Source: Ailanthus altissimus
Lineage: Eukaryota > Streptophyta > Magnoliopsida > Sapindales > Simaroubaceae
NCBI GenBank assembly: GCA_946807835.1
Contig: OX327705.1
Span: 19,560,501 to 19,624,500, forward strand
Direction: 5' to 3'
DNA length: 64,000 bases
Shown here: positions 22,590 through 36,162 of the stretch, in pieces
Layout of the letters: each line of letters opens with the position of its first letter
How positions within the stretch are numbered: position 1 is the first letter of the stretch
The notes under the pieces: model-generated
Databases searched by the model: none
What the model was told of the DNA's origin: nothing
What the model saw: only the letters and a program-made list of their open reading frames with translations
Translations under genes and position numbers: made by a program

Positions 22590-24356
22590 ATATTCCGTAT
22601 GTATGGAGGATCTTATTGGTACCTAAAGGAAAAGTGAGTCATCACATTCGTGTAATGGCGTATTAGTGCATGTGAGATGACTTACTGATGATCAGGGTAT
22701 GGGTTTGGCTCTTACCTTCGAGTATGAGCATTATATATGTGTGTAATTTAAACCTCACTTGTGCTATTTTTCTCATACGGTATGTCACCTACGAGTGAAA
22801 TTTGGCTCATTATATAATATGTGATATAGAAGTCCTACTAAGTAGTAGTTGAGTGATGATATTCCTATTATATGTTTTGAAAGAATGCGTAAATGCTTAC
22901 TTGACATGTGATTTGATAAAATTATGATTTTGATTTATCACAGTATATCATACATATGCATTGTGTACATATATGTATATGTATTTTGATATATGAAAAA
23001 CTAGTTTGCATATTGAGTTTTATACTCATTATAGTTTATAGTGATTTTAGGTAAATAAAGCACATGTGTGCTTAGCAGATTTAGTAAGGCTTCTGCTGTC
23101 CTTTAGGTTCTCTAAGTTGCTAGGTTACTGAGTGTTTTATTTGTGGACACGTAGTTTAAGATATTTGATTTGTCCCTATTAAATAAATACTTATATATTA
23201 TTTTATTAGGCGTAGTTATATTTGGTTTATATTTCACTAAGTGTGGTTATGGGTTGATATTTGTATTTTGCTTACTAATAACCTACTAAGGATTCCTATG
23301 TAGAATTCAAGTTTAAAATTTTATACAATATTAATTATTAGTGTACATTATTAATTGAATGTAAGTTATGTCATATATCAGATCTTTTAAATCTAATGAG
23401 TGACATGAACGTTCAATAATTTTAAAAAAAATTAATTTTAAAATTATATTTAAAAAATTAATCAAATAAGTTATTAGACCTAATGGTATGAACGACGGTG
23501 TACAACAATGATATCTAAGCATAATTAGCAATAATTTATAGGTGTTTATATATATATATTTTTTAAATAAAAAACTAAATAACAAGAAGTTGAAAGATAA
23601 GAATTATTAGTTTTTTTTTAAGATTCTATTTTGGCCGGAACCAAATATTTATATAAAGTTTTAAATTTTGTAAATAAACATTTAGAATGTGAGTGATAAA
23701 CTACCCAATTTGTTAATTAATTAATTAATTTTTTTTTTCTTTTAAGTTTTGGATTAGCCAAAACTTGTCTTTCAGTTTGTTATTGCATTTGCAGTTTGTT
23801 AATAACTATCATATTCAAGAGAAAAAAAAACCCTATAATTTTCAATTAATTAATTTCTTAAATCATAAAAAAATTTAATTTTTTAAAAAAAAAATCATAT
23901 ATATATATTGCTAATGCCACACTAATTTACTATTTCCACTAAAAAATAAACACTCCTATTGGCTAAATCAAACTTTAGCTCTCTGGAAGCAGCAATAAAA
24001 TCATTAAAAAAATTAGAAAAATTAATTCGTTACAAAAAAGAGAAGAATATATAAACAATAATAATGATTAAAATAAATCGACTTTTAAAATTCAAAAAGA
24101 CGAAAGGCAGTGCACAGAACGTTTTTGTCCCCCAATTGAGCTGATTGTTCAAGTTAGCTGTCTTTGTTTTTCAGTTTTGATCGTAATTGCATCGGAAAAC
24201 GAAACTTCACTGAAGTTCAAAAATCGAAATTTTCTGGTTGTCGTTATTTTTTCTGTTTTGGTCGGATTTTACGGGGAAAGAGATCAAAATTGAGTTGGGT
24301 TTTGAAGGTCTAGGTTTTTTTTTTTTTTTGGTAATCGCTTGGATTTTTGTTGAGAA
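22590..24356. other. Older repeat-like DNA, then the upstream region of the ArfGAP gene
   Basis: From 22,590 to about 23,300 the sequence continues the DNA interrupted by the Athila-like insertion, with no coding frame. From about 23,600 it is AT-rich with homopolymer runs. About 24,100-24,356 is probably the promoter and 5' leader of the AGD14-like gene. A clear TATA box was not recognised. Confidence 0.4.
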
Positions 24357-27300
24357 ATGGGGAGTAGAAAGGAAGAAGAGAGAAACGAGAAGATAATAAG
24401 AGGGCTCATGAAGCTGCCACCGAATCGGCGGTGTATTAATTGCAACAGCTTGGTATATTTTATCCTCTTTCTCTGTCTTTGCATGTCTTTTTTCCTATAG
24501 GCGGCGTTCTTTTTAAATAGTTTGTAAGTGGTAGCTGAAGGTTTTTATTTAAGGGTCTGTTTGTTGCGGTGAAAGTGTAGGGAAAGATGGGAATTTGGGT
24601 GTTGAAATTTGGGTTAGACTGAATGATTTTCTTTTTTTCTTGTTTGGAAAATGTTTGGATGAAGCCTTTTTTTTTTTTTTGGTTGGTGGAATTTACAGTT
24701 TATAGCTAAGAGTGTGTAGATTAGATGTGAGAAAGAGCTTGCTTTTTTTATTTTTTTAACATGAGCTTGTGATATCATTAGAACAATCGATAAGATTATC
24801 AAAAGGCCAGTTGAAGTAGGATTGAGAAGGAAAGGTGTCAGAAGAATCGAGGGACCAAACTCTAACATGCCCTTTGAAATTAACTGACAAAACATAGAAT
24901 CAAGCCTCAAAATAACATCACTTAAGGTTGATTAGATACTTATTATGATAGGTTGTCAAGTAAAGGTCAATGAGATGGTTCTGTGATGTGTAATATTGAC
25001 CTCTGAATGCACCAAAGACAAGAGTGACTTGAATGAAGTGTCAATAACTACAGGGGCAAACAGTAGGAAAAAAATTTACATTGAAGACAATTTAAATTTG
25101 AAGCTTCTTGCAAAGACATTGTCCTTTGAATAGGTTGAATGGAGGAAAGGATTCATGTGGCTCACCTGACTAGCTTGAGAATGAGGCTTAGTTGGTTTGA
25201 TTTGATCAGGTAACTTGTCATGGGGATATTTCTTTTGAGGCCTCTTTGGTTGCTGAGCAAGTAAACTGCAGAACTCAAGCTTTGAAAATTGTTTTTGAAC
25301 TTTTCTTTCTTTCTCTTTTTGTGGGTGAGAGAAGTTCACTCAAACCTTTGAGTAATGGAGCCTAATATTATCCTTTTTCTTAACTTTAAGGGATATAACT
25401 AATTCCATAGAGTTTCTTGCTCTTTCTCTTTGGGGAATATTTGGTGATTAGCCGTCTGATGTTGTTCTGCAGGGTCCTCAATATGTTTGCACCAACTTTT
25501 GGACTTTTGTTTGCATGACTTGCAGTGGAATACAGTGAGTAGTTTTGTTTTACTTGATCAGTTTCTTAGTCCTTTTTCCCTTTTTAATTTCTAGTAGTTT
25601 CTTTATATAGATTCTGGCATATCTAAATCTGTTGGTTTTCATCTTCTGGAAACATTATAGTACTACTTCAAATTAAAATGACAAATTTGGTCTATTATTC
25701 TTCAGTACTCATTAAGACAAGAGTCTTGCCTGATCAGTTGATGGCAAAACGGCTTCTGTAGTGTGTTTACATGTGTGTCTTTGTAGATTGGTTTAATTTG
25801 TTTTAAATTTTACTCCAGTCTCCCTAGAAGTGAAAGCTGGAATTGGATGAGAGAAGAGATATTGACCAACTTACATTGGTGCTATTTGTAGTTATTGGCA
25901 GGGTGGGTTAGTTGATTTTGCTTTGGAAAAAAACCTCACTGGTATAAAGTTTATTCTTGTATGTTAGTTTAAGCATGCTGACGGATTGGTTTGTGTGTCT
26001 TTTCTTATGGAAGGAAAGTTTTGAATCTATGTTTTCCTACTTGTATGTAATAGTGATTTTTTTGTTTGTTTATGATTTGTTTGTGCCATGCAGTCGTGAG
26101 TTTACTCATCGTGTGAAGTCTGTATCCATGGCTAAATTTACATCCCAGGAAGTTGACGCACTTCAAAATGGTGGTAATCAGGTACAAGAAATGCTAAATA
26201 TTCTTTTTCCTATAATAAATGGGATGCTTGTTCTTTTGCTGATAAGATGTTCACTCTTTCCAGCGTGCAAGGGAAATTTATTTGAAGGATTGGGATTTCC
26301 AAAGGCAAAGATTACCTGATAATAGGTTTGGCATAAATGATCTGTTGCATAAGGAGGTGTTTGGATTGACCAACTTGGAATTTTTCTGACCATGTTTTCT
26401 TCTTGCAGCAATGTTAATAAGGTCCGAGATTTCATAAAGGCTGTATATGTTGATAAAAGATATGCTGGTGGGAAGACCTCCGAGAAACCTCCAAAAGATA
26501 CACAGGCAATATGATCTTAAACCAACATCTACTTTGTCTAAAAATTTTCACTGATAATAAACTTGACTGAACTTTTGGGAGCATCTATTTTGCTCTCTAA
26601 ATCCAAATTTTGTGGTCATGAAGTGAAGAAATGAAAAAGATGTAACAAAACTTGTTTGATGTTTATTCTTGAAAAGCCTTTGCTCAGGAGTCTTCCTAAT
26701 GCAGCAACCGATCTGTTTTCCATCTCATTATTCCTTTTGGGAAGAATTATTGAAGTTTGTTGTTTCCGGAGCTATTTGAATGTTTCGAATACGCATTTTC
26801 TTTAACAGAATCAAACAGGCCCTAATCATCTGTGCCTTTGTCCTTGTGTTCCATTTCAGAATATCTTAGTTCTACCTAGGGTAAAAGTGTAACCTGTGGT
26901 ATTCATAAATAAATTTGACAGGGCCTAGGAAGTTGTGAAGATATGACAAGACGTGCCAGTTCTTATCATTCTTATTCGCAGAGTCCTCCTTATGACTACC
27001 AATATGAAGACCGACGTTATGGAAAACTAGGTGCTGCACTTACCAGGAAACCTGGTTCAGATCGAGGCCACCACATTGGGAAGATCTCTAGTTTTGTCTA
27101 CAGTCCTGGTCGCATGAGTGAACAAATGTTTGAGGACAGGTTTGCGAATGAGGGTTCAGGTTCTAGGATGTCTGACTACTCTGTGTCTAGTGGAAGTGAT
27201 CCCTTCAGATCTGGTGCACAATCTCCGAACTTTGAGAAGGATGCTGGATTCAACAGCCCACCTATTCAGCCTTCAAGGGATAGTTTGTCCTCAATTACAA

Positions 27301-30300
27301 ACTTCAAGAGAGATATAAATGGGATTCCACGTCCACAGGTCTTATATCTTACAATTGATTTTGTTAGTGACAAATTGTGGGTTTCCAAAATTTTATTCAA
27401 ATTTAAAGTGTTTTCATATGAAAGTATTATTATCCCTGGAGCATTGTTGAGCATATTAAATTCTTTAATTCATTATGTTTTGTGGTAATTTTTTTACTTT
27501 AGACTTTGTTTGAGCAAATTTTTTGATCTAACACATTTTTCATCTGCTCTATAAAATGATTGTCGGCCAGTGAACTTATGAACTGAGTAATCTTTCCTAC
27601 AATCTTGAACATTTAGCTGATAACTTTGCAAAATCTTCCAATTAAGCATAATTAAACTTTGTTAGGAATTACCTTGAGAAATCCACGAAGATCAACTTTG
27701 ATTGCAATAGGAGAATATCCAAGAGCTCGGGTTCTGCTGTAATATTCCTTTATTTAATTTAAATGGAACACAGTCATGGGTGTGAACAAAGAAGTGTATT
27801 TAAATATATTTGTGAAGGTGTCTCCATGAACTTACATACAGGAAACCGAAATTTGATTAAATTATGCTCCAATAGGCTTTTACCTCTCAGTCATCTTTTT
27901 AAGAAGTAGGCTATTACTTGGACTTTTCATCTTTGGATTTTTACTTGAAGAAATAATCTTGGTAAATCTTAATGGTCATGTTTTTGGTTAAAATTTTATT
28001 TACTGTTAACTTTTTTGCTAATGATATTGGTGAGACCCTGCACTTATTTTTTTGTTTTCTTGAGCAGTATGTTGTTTGGGGAGCAGTGATTGTTGTGCAG
28101 TTTGTTCTGTCTGCCAAAGTTGTCTTATTTCTTCTATTTGTAAATAGCTGACTAATCATTACTCTGTCCAGAGAACCACATCCTTGGGAAGCATTGGATC
28201 ATTTGATAGCAACTCCATATCTCTCAAGTCTTATCATTCAGGTGGCTTGTCAGATGTTGTTTCAGAACCTGAACAAGCTGCTGGAGCCCACCGGGATAAA
28301 GTATCTGCTATCCCACAATCTTATGGTCCTGTGAATTATGGTGGCTTGGACCTATTTCAGGCACCAATTGTACCGGGACCAGTTTCCTCTCCTGCACCAC
28401 CAATTGATTTATTTAATTTACCAGCAACATCATTAGCCCCTGTAAATACTTTTCAAACACCCCAAGCATCTTCATCTCCGTCTATAAATTCATATCAACC
28501 TTCGCGATCCACAACCACCCTGGATAGAAACCCACAGGAGTTATCAAACTCTAAAAATGAAGGATGGGCAACATTCGATACTTCTTCACCTGCAGCAACC
28601 ATTCCAGTAGCTGAAAGTCTTTCCCCTGTTACAGCGCCCGGTAATGGAGTTTCTTCAGTAAAATTTGACCAATTTCCATCTTCCAATACTGGCACGCAGT
28701 GGCAAGCATTTCAAAATTCTGGTGCTCACAGCCATGGACCTGCACTATCATCTGATCCATGGTTTGATAGTTTTCACAACGTTCAAGCCCCTGCTATTGC
28801 AACAAACACACAGGTAGGCTCTCTCAAATGCCTGCACAAAAAGTTTTTTGGAAGACTTAATAGGGTAATGCTTAATGCGCAGCTAGTTTCAGATCTGTAC
28901 TGGGTGTCATTTTCTTTTAGAAATTTATGAGATGGGATGCAGTCAGTTAATGGCAAAATTGATTGTAATCTGGCTATTTTATTGTTTTTGAACAGTCATG
29001 GAATGCCTTTGATAAGTCTACCAACCATCTTCCCTTGGATGGAGTTAAGCAAATTAGTGAACCTCAGTTAGCTGCCTATGAGCCTTCATCAAGTGCTGAC
29101 CAATCATGGAATGCTTTTGCTGTTTCTACCAGCCATCTTCCCTTGGATGGAGTTAAGCAAAATTGTGAACCACAGTCATGGAATGCTTTTGATGCTTTTA
29201 CGAGCCATCTTCCCTTGGATGGAGATATGCAAAATAATGAACCTCAGTTGCAAAATAGTGAACCACAGTCAGGGAATGCTTTTGATGATTCTACCAGCCA
29301 TTTTCCCTTGGATGGGGTTAAGCAAAATAATGAACCAAAGTTGCAAAATAGTGAACCACAGTCATGGAATGCTTTTGCTGATTCTACCAGCCATCTTCCA
29401 TTGGATGGAGTCAAGCAAAATAGTGAACCAGAGTTAGCTGCCTATGAGCCTCCATTGACTGCTAATCAGTATTTGAGCTCAATAATTTCTCAGGTTTCAG
29501 CATCAACCACATTATTCTGTCAAGGCATTGCTTTTCCTTAATTTATTCTTTGAGTTTTTTTCCTTCACAGGACTCTAATATTGATGGGAATCTGAGACCT
29601 GCCTCCCTTCATGGACCTCCTGGTCTGCCTATACCATCACATGTTGACATGGGGCCATCATATACCCCATCAGTGCTTCCTGTAATGGTTTGTATGTAAA
29701 TTTTCTGTATGATTTTAGCATTTTACTGTTACTGATGTATTTATTGTCTGAACTTGCCTTTGTTCTTTTTGGGTTCAGGGAGTAATGCAGGCACATGCAA
29801 CTGAACATAAATCAACAAACCCATTTGACTTTCCTTATGATTCTGATCTGGAGCAGAGCAATATGGTATGCCCTAGATTTTTATTTTTCAATAATTTAAC
29901 TTGATTTATACTGAAAGTGGCATCCTTCTCTTTACTTATTATATGGTTACCTTTCTGAAGTGTTCCTAATTATGAGGTTGAGTGCAATTTTCAAGTAGAT
30001 GATTTGTGGTTTGTTGACAGAGGAAGAAAATTGTGATGTGGAATGTATAGCATGGTTAGAGAACTGAGATCCTAATCAAAAGTCATTAGCTAAATCTATG
30101 GGTCTTGCAAACGAAAAAGAAGCCTATTGGTCCAAGGGAATCATCCTTGGTAATTGGAGTCTTCAAATGTTACCAGTTCAGGTTTAGTTATGTCTATTAG
30201 TTTGGAAGTATTTTAGTAATATAGTACTGTGTTCCTAGAGTTCCTGGATTTTTTGTGATGATGGCTAATGTTAAGTTCTAAATTTTCTGGTCTTTTCTTG

Positions 30301-31794
30301 AGCCCACGAGGCTTTTAGGGTAAGTTGCAAACAATTGATTTTTGTTGGTGGAGACAAGAGGAACCTTGGAAATCTTGTGGTACAGTTCCTCTGCAGCAGT
30401 CTTGCTTACTGCTTTAAGAGAAATATATTTGTATAATGCCAAATAGGCGATCATTTTTCTTATCGAAAGAATGACATATTTCTTACCAATGACATTTTTA
30501 AATTTGTGACTTGCTTGATTTGTTTAGCAGGGCAGGTTATTCTAATATTTCCTATGCTTTCTAATACAGCTATTAGTTACATGCCCTGTACCTAACTTTG
30601 TTTATGGTATTTGTGTTTGAAAAGTACATGAAAATTGTTCGATTTACATAAGGTTTTTACGGGATGTGAATGTTGCTTCTACTTTTCTTTCTCCTTTCCC
30701 TTTTCTTGGGGTCTAAGAGGTTTAGATATCTAAGAACTGGGTCATTTATGGATGATATGGAATTTGCATGGCTTGTTGGCAAAGACCTAATCCATCACCT
30801 GTTGAGAGCCTGAGACAAAGAAAACTGGTCACCGAGGCTGTTGCAGTTTGTCTAATTGCTTGTAGAAGAGAACATTAAATTTTGGTTTCCTTTTACCTGA
30901 TTTAGTTTTGTTGAATATCATAAATGCAGTTCTTGGACATGAGCTCCTTGCAAGCTGCACTTCCAAATGCAGTTCAATCGTGGTTTCCCCAAAATCCAGC
31001 TGCTCCTTTTATTCCAGCAGCGGCCCAAGGTAAGTGTTTTATGTTTTTGCCACTAAAATCTTCACTTTGCTTTCTTTGTTTTATGGTCGTTTACAGCATA
31101 TTATTAGATAATGAGAAATTGTGTAGGCATATAACTACCTTTAACATGGTCATTCTGTTTTCGTCTTCTCCTATGATGTGATTTTCCCCACATTAATTTC
31201 TGTAGGTGGCCTACCATACATGTCGGGGCAAGCACCAACAGCGCAATTACCGTAAGTGGTTTCCTGCTCTTTTATTCTTTTGGAGGTAGTTGTAATCAAA
31301 TTTTGTTGCATTCGTTTGGATCACATTTTTGCAAATGGTGTTTGTCATCATTATGTTAAAAAAAAAAACAATAGCGAGTGATGAGTTGTGATGCATTCAA
31401 GCCCAGCAAGAAAAGGCCCCTTACTATAGATAGGCTAACGCGCGTTATATTATCTAATCAGAAAAGCAAGCTTGAGCTTGTAACTATGTGGATTTAAAAA
31501 CAGATTGGGTGGGGGAAAAGCCTGAATGCTAAATGTTTTGCTTCTACTGGGTTGGAATTTTACTTCTCTCTAGCCCAAACATTGTACTCGAAAATGATTC
31601 TAGCATTTAACCTTAATCTGATTACCTTCCTAACGTCAAATCTACCATGCATTCTTGATCTTGTGTAATATAAATATATGCCCTTCAACAGTTCGTTAAA
31701 CTGATCCAGCTGTTTTTTTATTTTCAATTTTTGTTTCAGGAATGTTCCTACACAAGAACCTGTTGCTTCTGTAGGAGGAAATCCTTTTGCATAA
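24357..31794 (+). CDS. AGD14: ADP-ribosylation factor GTPase-activating protein, AGD14-like
   Basis: Thirteen exons join in phase: 24357-24452, 25473-25534, 26094-26181, 26264-26325, 26409-26505, 26922-27338, 28172-28813, 28996-29493, 29571-29687, 29779-29865, 30930-31029, 31206-31251, 31740-31794. They total 2,367 nt, or 788 aa. Residues 1 to about 130 are an ArfGAP zinc-finger domain with C26-x2-C29-x16-C46-x2-C49-x4-R54, the last being the arginine finger position. It should stimulate GTP hydrolysis on ARF GTPases in Golgi or endosomal traffic. The long Ser/Pro/Gln-rich tail has NPF and DPF-like words and ends GGNPFA, as in AGD14/ZIGA4. Exon 8 (residues 489-654) holds a five-copy repeat, which may explain a length above what I recall for Arabidopsis AGD14. 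Intron 5 starts with GC rather than GT. The start is the first ATG and gives the canonical N-terminus. Confidence 0.92.
26506..26921 (+). other. AGD14: GC-AG intron 5 of the ArfGAP gene
   Basis: The exon ends CACAG and the intron begins GCAATATG. It ends TTTGACAG before GGCCTAGG. Joining these keeps the frame (DTQ|GLGS), and no in-frame GT donor is nearby. GC-AG introns are a known minority class of U2 introns. The strong CAG before GC fits that class. Confidence 0.8.
28996..29469 (+). repeat. AGD14: Five-copy coding tandem repeat in AGD14-like exon 8
   Basis: Five units start SWNAF or SGNAF at 28,996, 29,104, 29,176, 29,269 and 29,362. Each continues with (S/T)TSHLPLDGVKQ-like and EPQ words. 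Unit lengths vary between about 72 and 108 bp, all multiples of three. Some units also duplicate an internal LQNSEPQ. First and last units share an LAAYEP extension. Confidence 0.88.
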
Positions 31795-33946
31795 GATTCT
31801 GCAAGCGGAAATATTTGTTTTGCATCCTTTTCCAGTCAGCTTTTCTAGTGATTAACTATAGGAATTTTTTTTTACTCCAGATCGGAAAATATTATTCAGT
31901 ATTCTTGGTGAAAATAAAATCTTGTTGTGAATACCTTCCCACTGAATTTTCATGGCCACGAGACTTATCTTTGTTGTATCTTTATCAGGCCTAGTGTTTG
32001 TATTTGAATTTACATTGTTAGAACTAGCTGTGTTAGTGAATGTAGCCACAAGGGTTGGATTTGTATGAATTTCAGTATGATGATGATAATTATTATTAAT
32101 ATGAGCTTTGTCAGTTTTTCCTTTTTAAACTTTCTTGTGATTTTTTTTTCTCGCAAAAACTATTGCTGTTTTTGATCTCAAATAAGAACTCCTACAACTT
32201 GGGCAAAGATTAGTGCTATGTATGATCTTAAGAAAAGCTGAGAAAGGTATAACTTAATAAGTTAATCAACTGTGTATCTTTTTGAGTTTCAATATTGCTC
32301 TGCAGCAATGAATTCTGCTCAAGAGTATACAGAAAATGAAAATATAAACAACAAGATTAGTAAAAATGTTATCTGGTTAGTTGTTGATTTAAGTGATGAC
32401 TTCTTTTGAGGTATTTTAATAGCTTTGGTGATTATTCATCATACTTCAAAGATTGGGGAGATGGTTGATTCATGCAAATATGGAATAAGAATAATAGTAA
32501 TGAATATATGCCACCCAGTACTAGAATGGGATCTTTGGGATGGCATTTAAATGGCTGTTATTACTCAATTTTTTTTTTCAATTGTTTTATATGTGCAAAT
32601 TTTGTGTATAAACTCATTCATATTAATTAATCTTAAAGCATAACATAATTGAAATAATAAATATTAAAAAAAACAAAATAATACTACTTAATTGATGATT
32701 TAAACGAATTAAGTCTTGTTTTATAAATGGGTACTGACTATCGTCTTGCTTTGGTCATCACAAAGTATCATAAAATATTTTACTTATCAGAAAATCTTTT
32801 CCCTTTTTTTTAAATGTTTTTTTTTCTAAGTATTATATATTTATAAATTGAACTCCTTCTCACATGTAACGTGAGCAACCTCTTCTATTAAACACCAAAA
32901 TTTTTTGCTAATTGAATCGATTAAAACCAGATCATTTACTTACTAGAAAGATATATAAATCTTCACATAAGTATATGTGAAATATATTGGGAGCTGAAGG
33001 TGGGGTTGTGAGTGATTTTTCTTTTATTTTTTTTAATAAAGCACAGTTTTGAAACTTCTAAAATGTTGAAAATAAGAAGAAGATTTATTGCACTTATGGT
33101 TGCTCCGGCGGCAGTGAGCACTGTGCTCCTCCTTAATTAAAGTTAAGAGTTCGAGTTTTGACAAATATTAAAGTAATTAATTTATTCTTTTTGTCTTATA
33201 ATTTCCCAATTATACCGTTTTCCTAATATATCATGGTATCATTCTAAATTATACATCATTCCTCTCCCCAATATCCCAATTATAGTCTAGTTAGTGTAGT
33301 CTAATATCATCTCAATTATAGTCTAATTAGTGTAGTCTAATTTATCATCCCAAATTATACCGTTTTGCTCCCAATGTCCCAATTATAGTCTAATTAGTGT
33401 CCAATGTCCCAATTATAGTCTGATTAGTGTAGTCTAATATATCAACATTGTAACTATACGTTTTCCTCCCAATGTCTCAATTATAATCTAATTAATGTAG
33501 TCTAATATATTAGCAATACAATATAATTGATGTAATCTCAAGATGAAGTTTTATATAAAATAATAGCTTACAATCCGTGCTGCTTTGATTAGAAATTTGC
33601 ATCAATTGCTTATCCAACATAGGTTCGGTCATTAGGTGCATAGTTCCACAGCATATTAATTTCTCCCAAAGTTTGTACATAATATTTAACCATGCATGCC
33701 GATTATGTGTTTATATCATGAGTGCAGAGGAACTAAAATTTGTGCACAAAATTAAATTGATATCGCATTATAATTCATACTCTTTGTCCGATCGAATTAT
33801 TCACGAAAACTCCGATAAATATTATTGCTTACGCTTGCACATCATAAATAGTACAATTGAAGAGAATAAAACCCATGACCGCACCCCAAACACAACAATA
33901 ATAATCTCAAAACAGACTTAAATTAACAAAGAAAGTTATATGAGAA
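31795..33946. other. Intergenic region between convergent genes
   Basis: It holds the 3' untranslated region of the ArfGAP gene (from 31,795) and, at the right, that of the GDSL gene on the other strand. Between them it is AT-rich, with a minisatellite at 33,198-33,520. A tRNA-like SINE remnant is possible near 33,100-33,180 ('aagagttcgagttttg' resembles a B box), but it is weak. Confidence 0.5.
33198..33520. repeat. Minisatellite of about 35-70 bp units
   Basis: Repeated words 'cccaattatagtctaattag' and 'tgtagtctaatatat' recur about six times with variable spacers such as 'ttttcctcccaatgt'. The units are imperfect and some are partial. Confidence 0.85.
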
Positions 33947-36066
33947 TTAGGTGGTGGAGTCCAAGGCCAAGATGTTGCTGAGATTCATAGGCTTCATGTA
34001 CTGGGTAGAGCCACTCATGATCTGTTGAACGATAATTCTGTTTGCTTTCTCTGAAGGATGGAATGGATCCCAGAATGCGTAGAGTTCACGATCAGGGCAC
34101 AGGTTTGAGAACTGTGTGCATAGACCTATCCCATTGTATGGTCCTTGCCCACAGCATGCTATCTTTGACGTTGTAAATCCTGCATAGTTATATACACCAA
34201 CCCAATTGATATCAACAAGTTCCAATGTCAGTAGACAGTAGTTGTCATAAATCTTTTGCGCAGTGCTCTTTGACTCGATCACTCATTTTTTATTTTTTTT
34301 ACATTGTAAAAGAGACTTGGGTTTGAATTTTCCTCACACTTCGTCAGGAAACATTTAAGTTTTTGTTTGTTTAAAACCTTCATTTCAAAAGCATTAACTA
34401 TGCGTTAGAAAACAAAAAAAACCCTTAATTAGTATAATCTAAAAAGCAAGAGTATGTTAATTTCATTATGATTTAAAGCCATTGCTTAATTATAAACCGT
34501 ATATAGTCATGAGGGAAGCTGCTATACGAATATGTATATTTAATACCATAAGCTTGAGGGTCGGTGATGAAATCCTTGTTCATTTGCTGAGTATTTGCAG
34601 CAATGAAGACTGTTCCACCAATTTCCTTGTTCAGTCCTTCAATCATTTGAACGAGCTGCGGGTTGTACAAGCTTGCAGCTCTTTGCAATTCCGCTGAGCA
34701 TCCACCGTTTGTGCCCCGCATGGCCAGTTCTGCAGGTACACAACCCAAAGGTCCGGTACCTGTCACAAGAACCCTACGTGCTCCCAGTTCGTACAGCCTC
34801 TGCAGTCACAATCACAATTTACATAAGAAAATTTCTCTAACGAAAACCTGCACTTTTCAAAAGTTTTAGATCAACAATTCTTTAAGTAAAGAGTTTGCTG
34901 GAGTGTCGTGCTCACAATAGATAGAGAAAAAGCTATATATATTTATCTTTGTAACAGTTGTCTAGTGCTGATATTTGCACGTTAAAATGCTGATTTGAGA
35001 TGTAAATGGTATCTATTTTAGCTCATATATGACAATATTTTTAAACTATACAGTTTTGCATTTAGTTATAACAAAGTTCGGAGGGAATTGCATACCTTTA
35101 ACAATTTTTTGTATTCTGAGATGAGGTACTTAACATAATCTGGCAAAGAGTATTGGCGAGATCTTGCTGAGAAGGGAACCAAGTAATAGTTGTTCACAAA
35201 ATCATTGCCGCCAACAGTGATGAGTACAAGAGCTTCGTTTACAAGGCGGCGCGCTTTCTCAGCTCCAACGAGTGCACTCACTCGACGTTGGTATTCACCG
35301 AAGTACTCCAGTTGCCTGAACATTCTGATGATGTTTATCTGCAAATGTGGCTCATCGATCGTGATCACGTATACATTCTTTATAAGTTAATTATTACCAA
35401 ATGGAACCAAGAATGTTGTCTAACTTACAAATTGAATTCCAGTGTCATTGAGAATTCCTATTCCAGCTGAAGCAAAGTTGGCGCCAATAAGAAGCCTTTG
35501 CCCTGTGAGCTCCGGGCTCAAGTATGGCAATGGGGCTTCTGGTTGCCCAATTTGCTGACCTGAAATTGCATGTTAAATGAGATTACCAAGGTAGCACATT
35601 GATACATGTATGTAGTATGAACTTGATTCGATTATAATATCTCTTGTATGTTGTATAACTCCAAAGAGGTGCAAGTAATTGGACAAATTGGTAGCCACTT
35701 GGACGAATATTGGCTACGTGCATGACATTAACTTGTAATATTGAAATAATAGAACTTCATATATATCCAAAAGCGTTAGAAAATGAACTGACATAACATG
35801 TAACATTGTATTAGAAACATACTGATAATGTCAGGGATGTTGAGGCCATTAGAGAAACGGCCGGTGGGACGACGAGTAGGATAATCAATTCCATAAGGAG
35901 GTGAGTCGGCACGGGCAGTTGTTGCTAGGTAATTGTTGTTGCCACTATCAACAAGTGAATCACCAAACACAAAGAATGCTCTAGCCTCAGCTTGGGGAGC
36001 TACGGCCAGTGCCAATACAAGAGCTAAGATCATCCAAGAGTTGAAGTTTGATGAAGCAGTAGCCAT
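33947..36066 (-). CDS. GDSL esterase/lipase, secreted
   Basis: Five exons on the minus strand (36066-35823, 35559-35429, 35338-35096, 34799-34547, 34179-33947) join in phase to 1,104 nt, or 367 aa, the usual size of the plant family. Residues 1-29 form a signal peptide (hydrophobic [10 protein letters not shown], then QAEA). Block I is [14 protein letters not shown] with catalytic Ser37; block II has NFASAG near Gly114; block III is GGNDF with Asn170; block V is DPFHPSE with Asp328 and His331. All catalytic and oxyanion positions are present, so the enzyme is probably active on an ester substrate in the apoplast. Closest in memory are the At5g33370-type members, but the substrate cannot be read from sequence. 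All introns are GT-AG. It converges on the ArfGAP gene. Confidence 0.93.
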
Positions 36067-36154
36067 ATTCAGATGATTTTTGAGAATTTATGGATAGCTA
36101 TACTTAGTGTTGAAATGTAGATTTCTGTGATGTGGATGAAAGAAAGGTCACGGC

Positions 36155-36162
36155 TTTATATA
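36155..36162 (-). promoter_or_regulatory. TATA box of the GDSL gene
   Basis: On the minus strand this reads TATATAAA within GCTATATAAAGCC, about 90 bp upstream of the start codon. That position is suitable for a plant core promoter with a short leader. Confidence 0.7.

Noticed and set aside
34482..34869. Plus-strand frames of 71 and 68 aa
   Set aside because: They are antisense to exon 4 of the GDSL gene, which has full family support.
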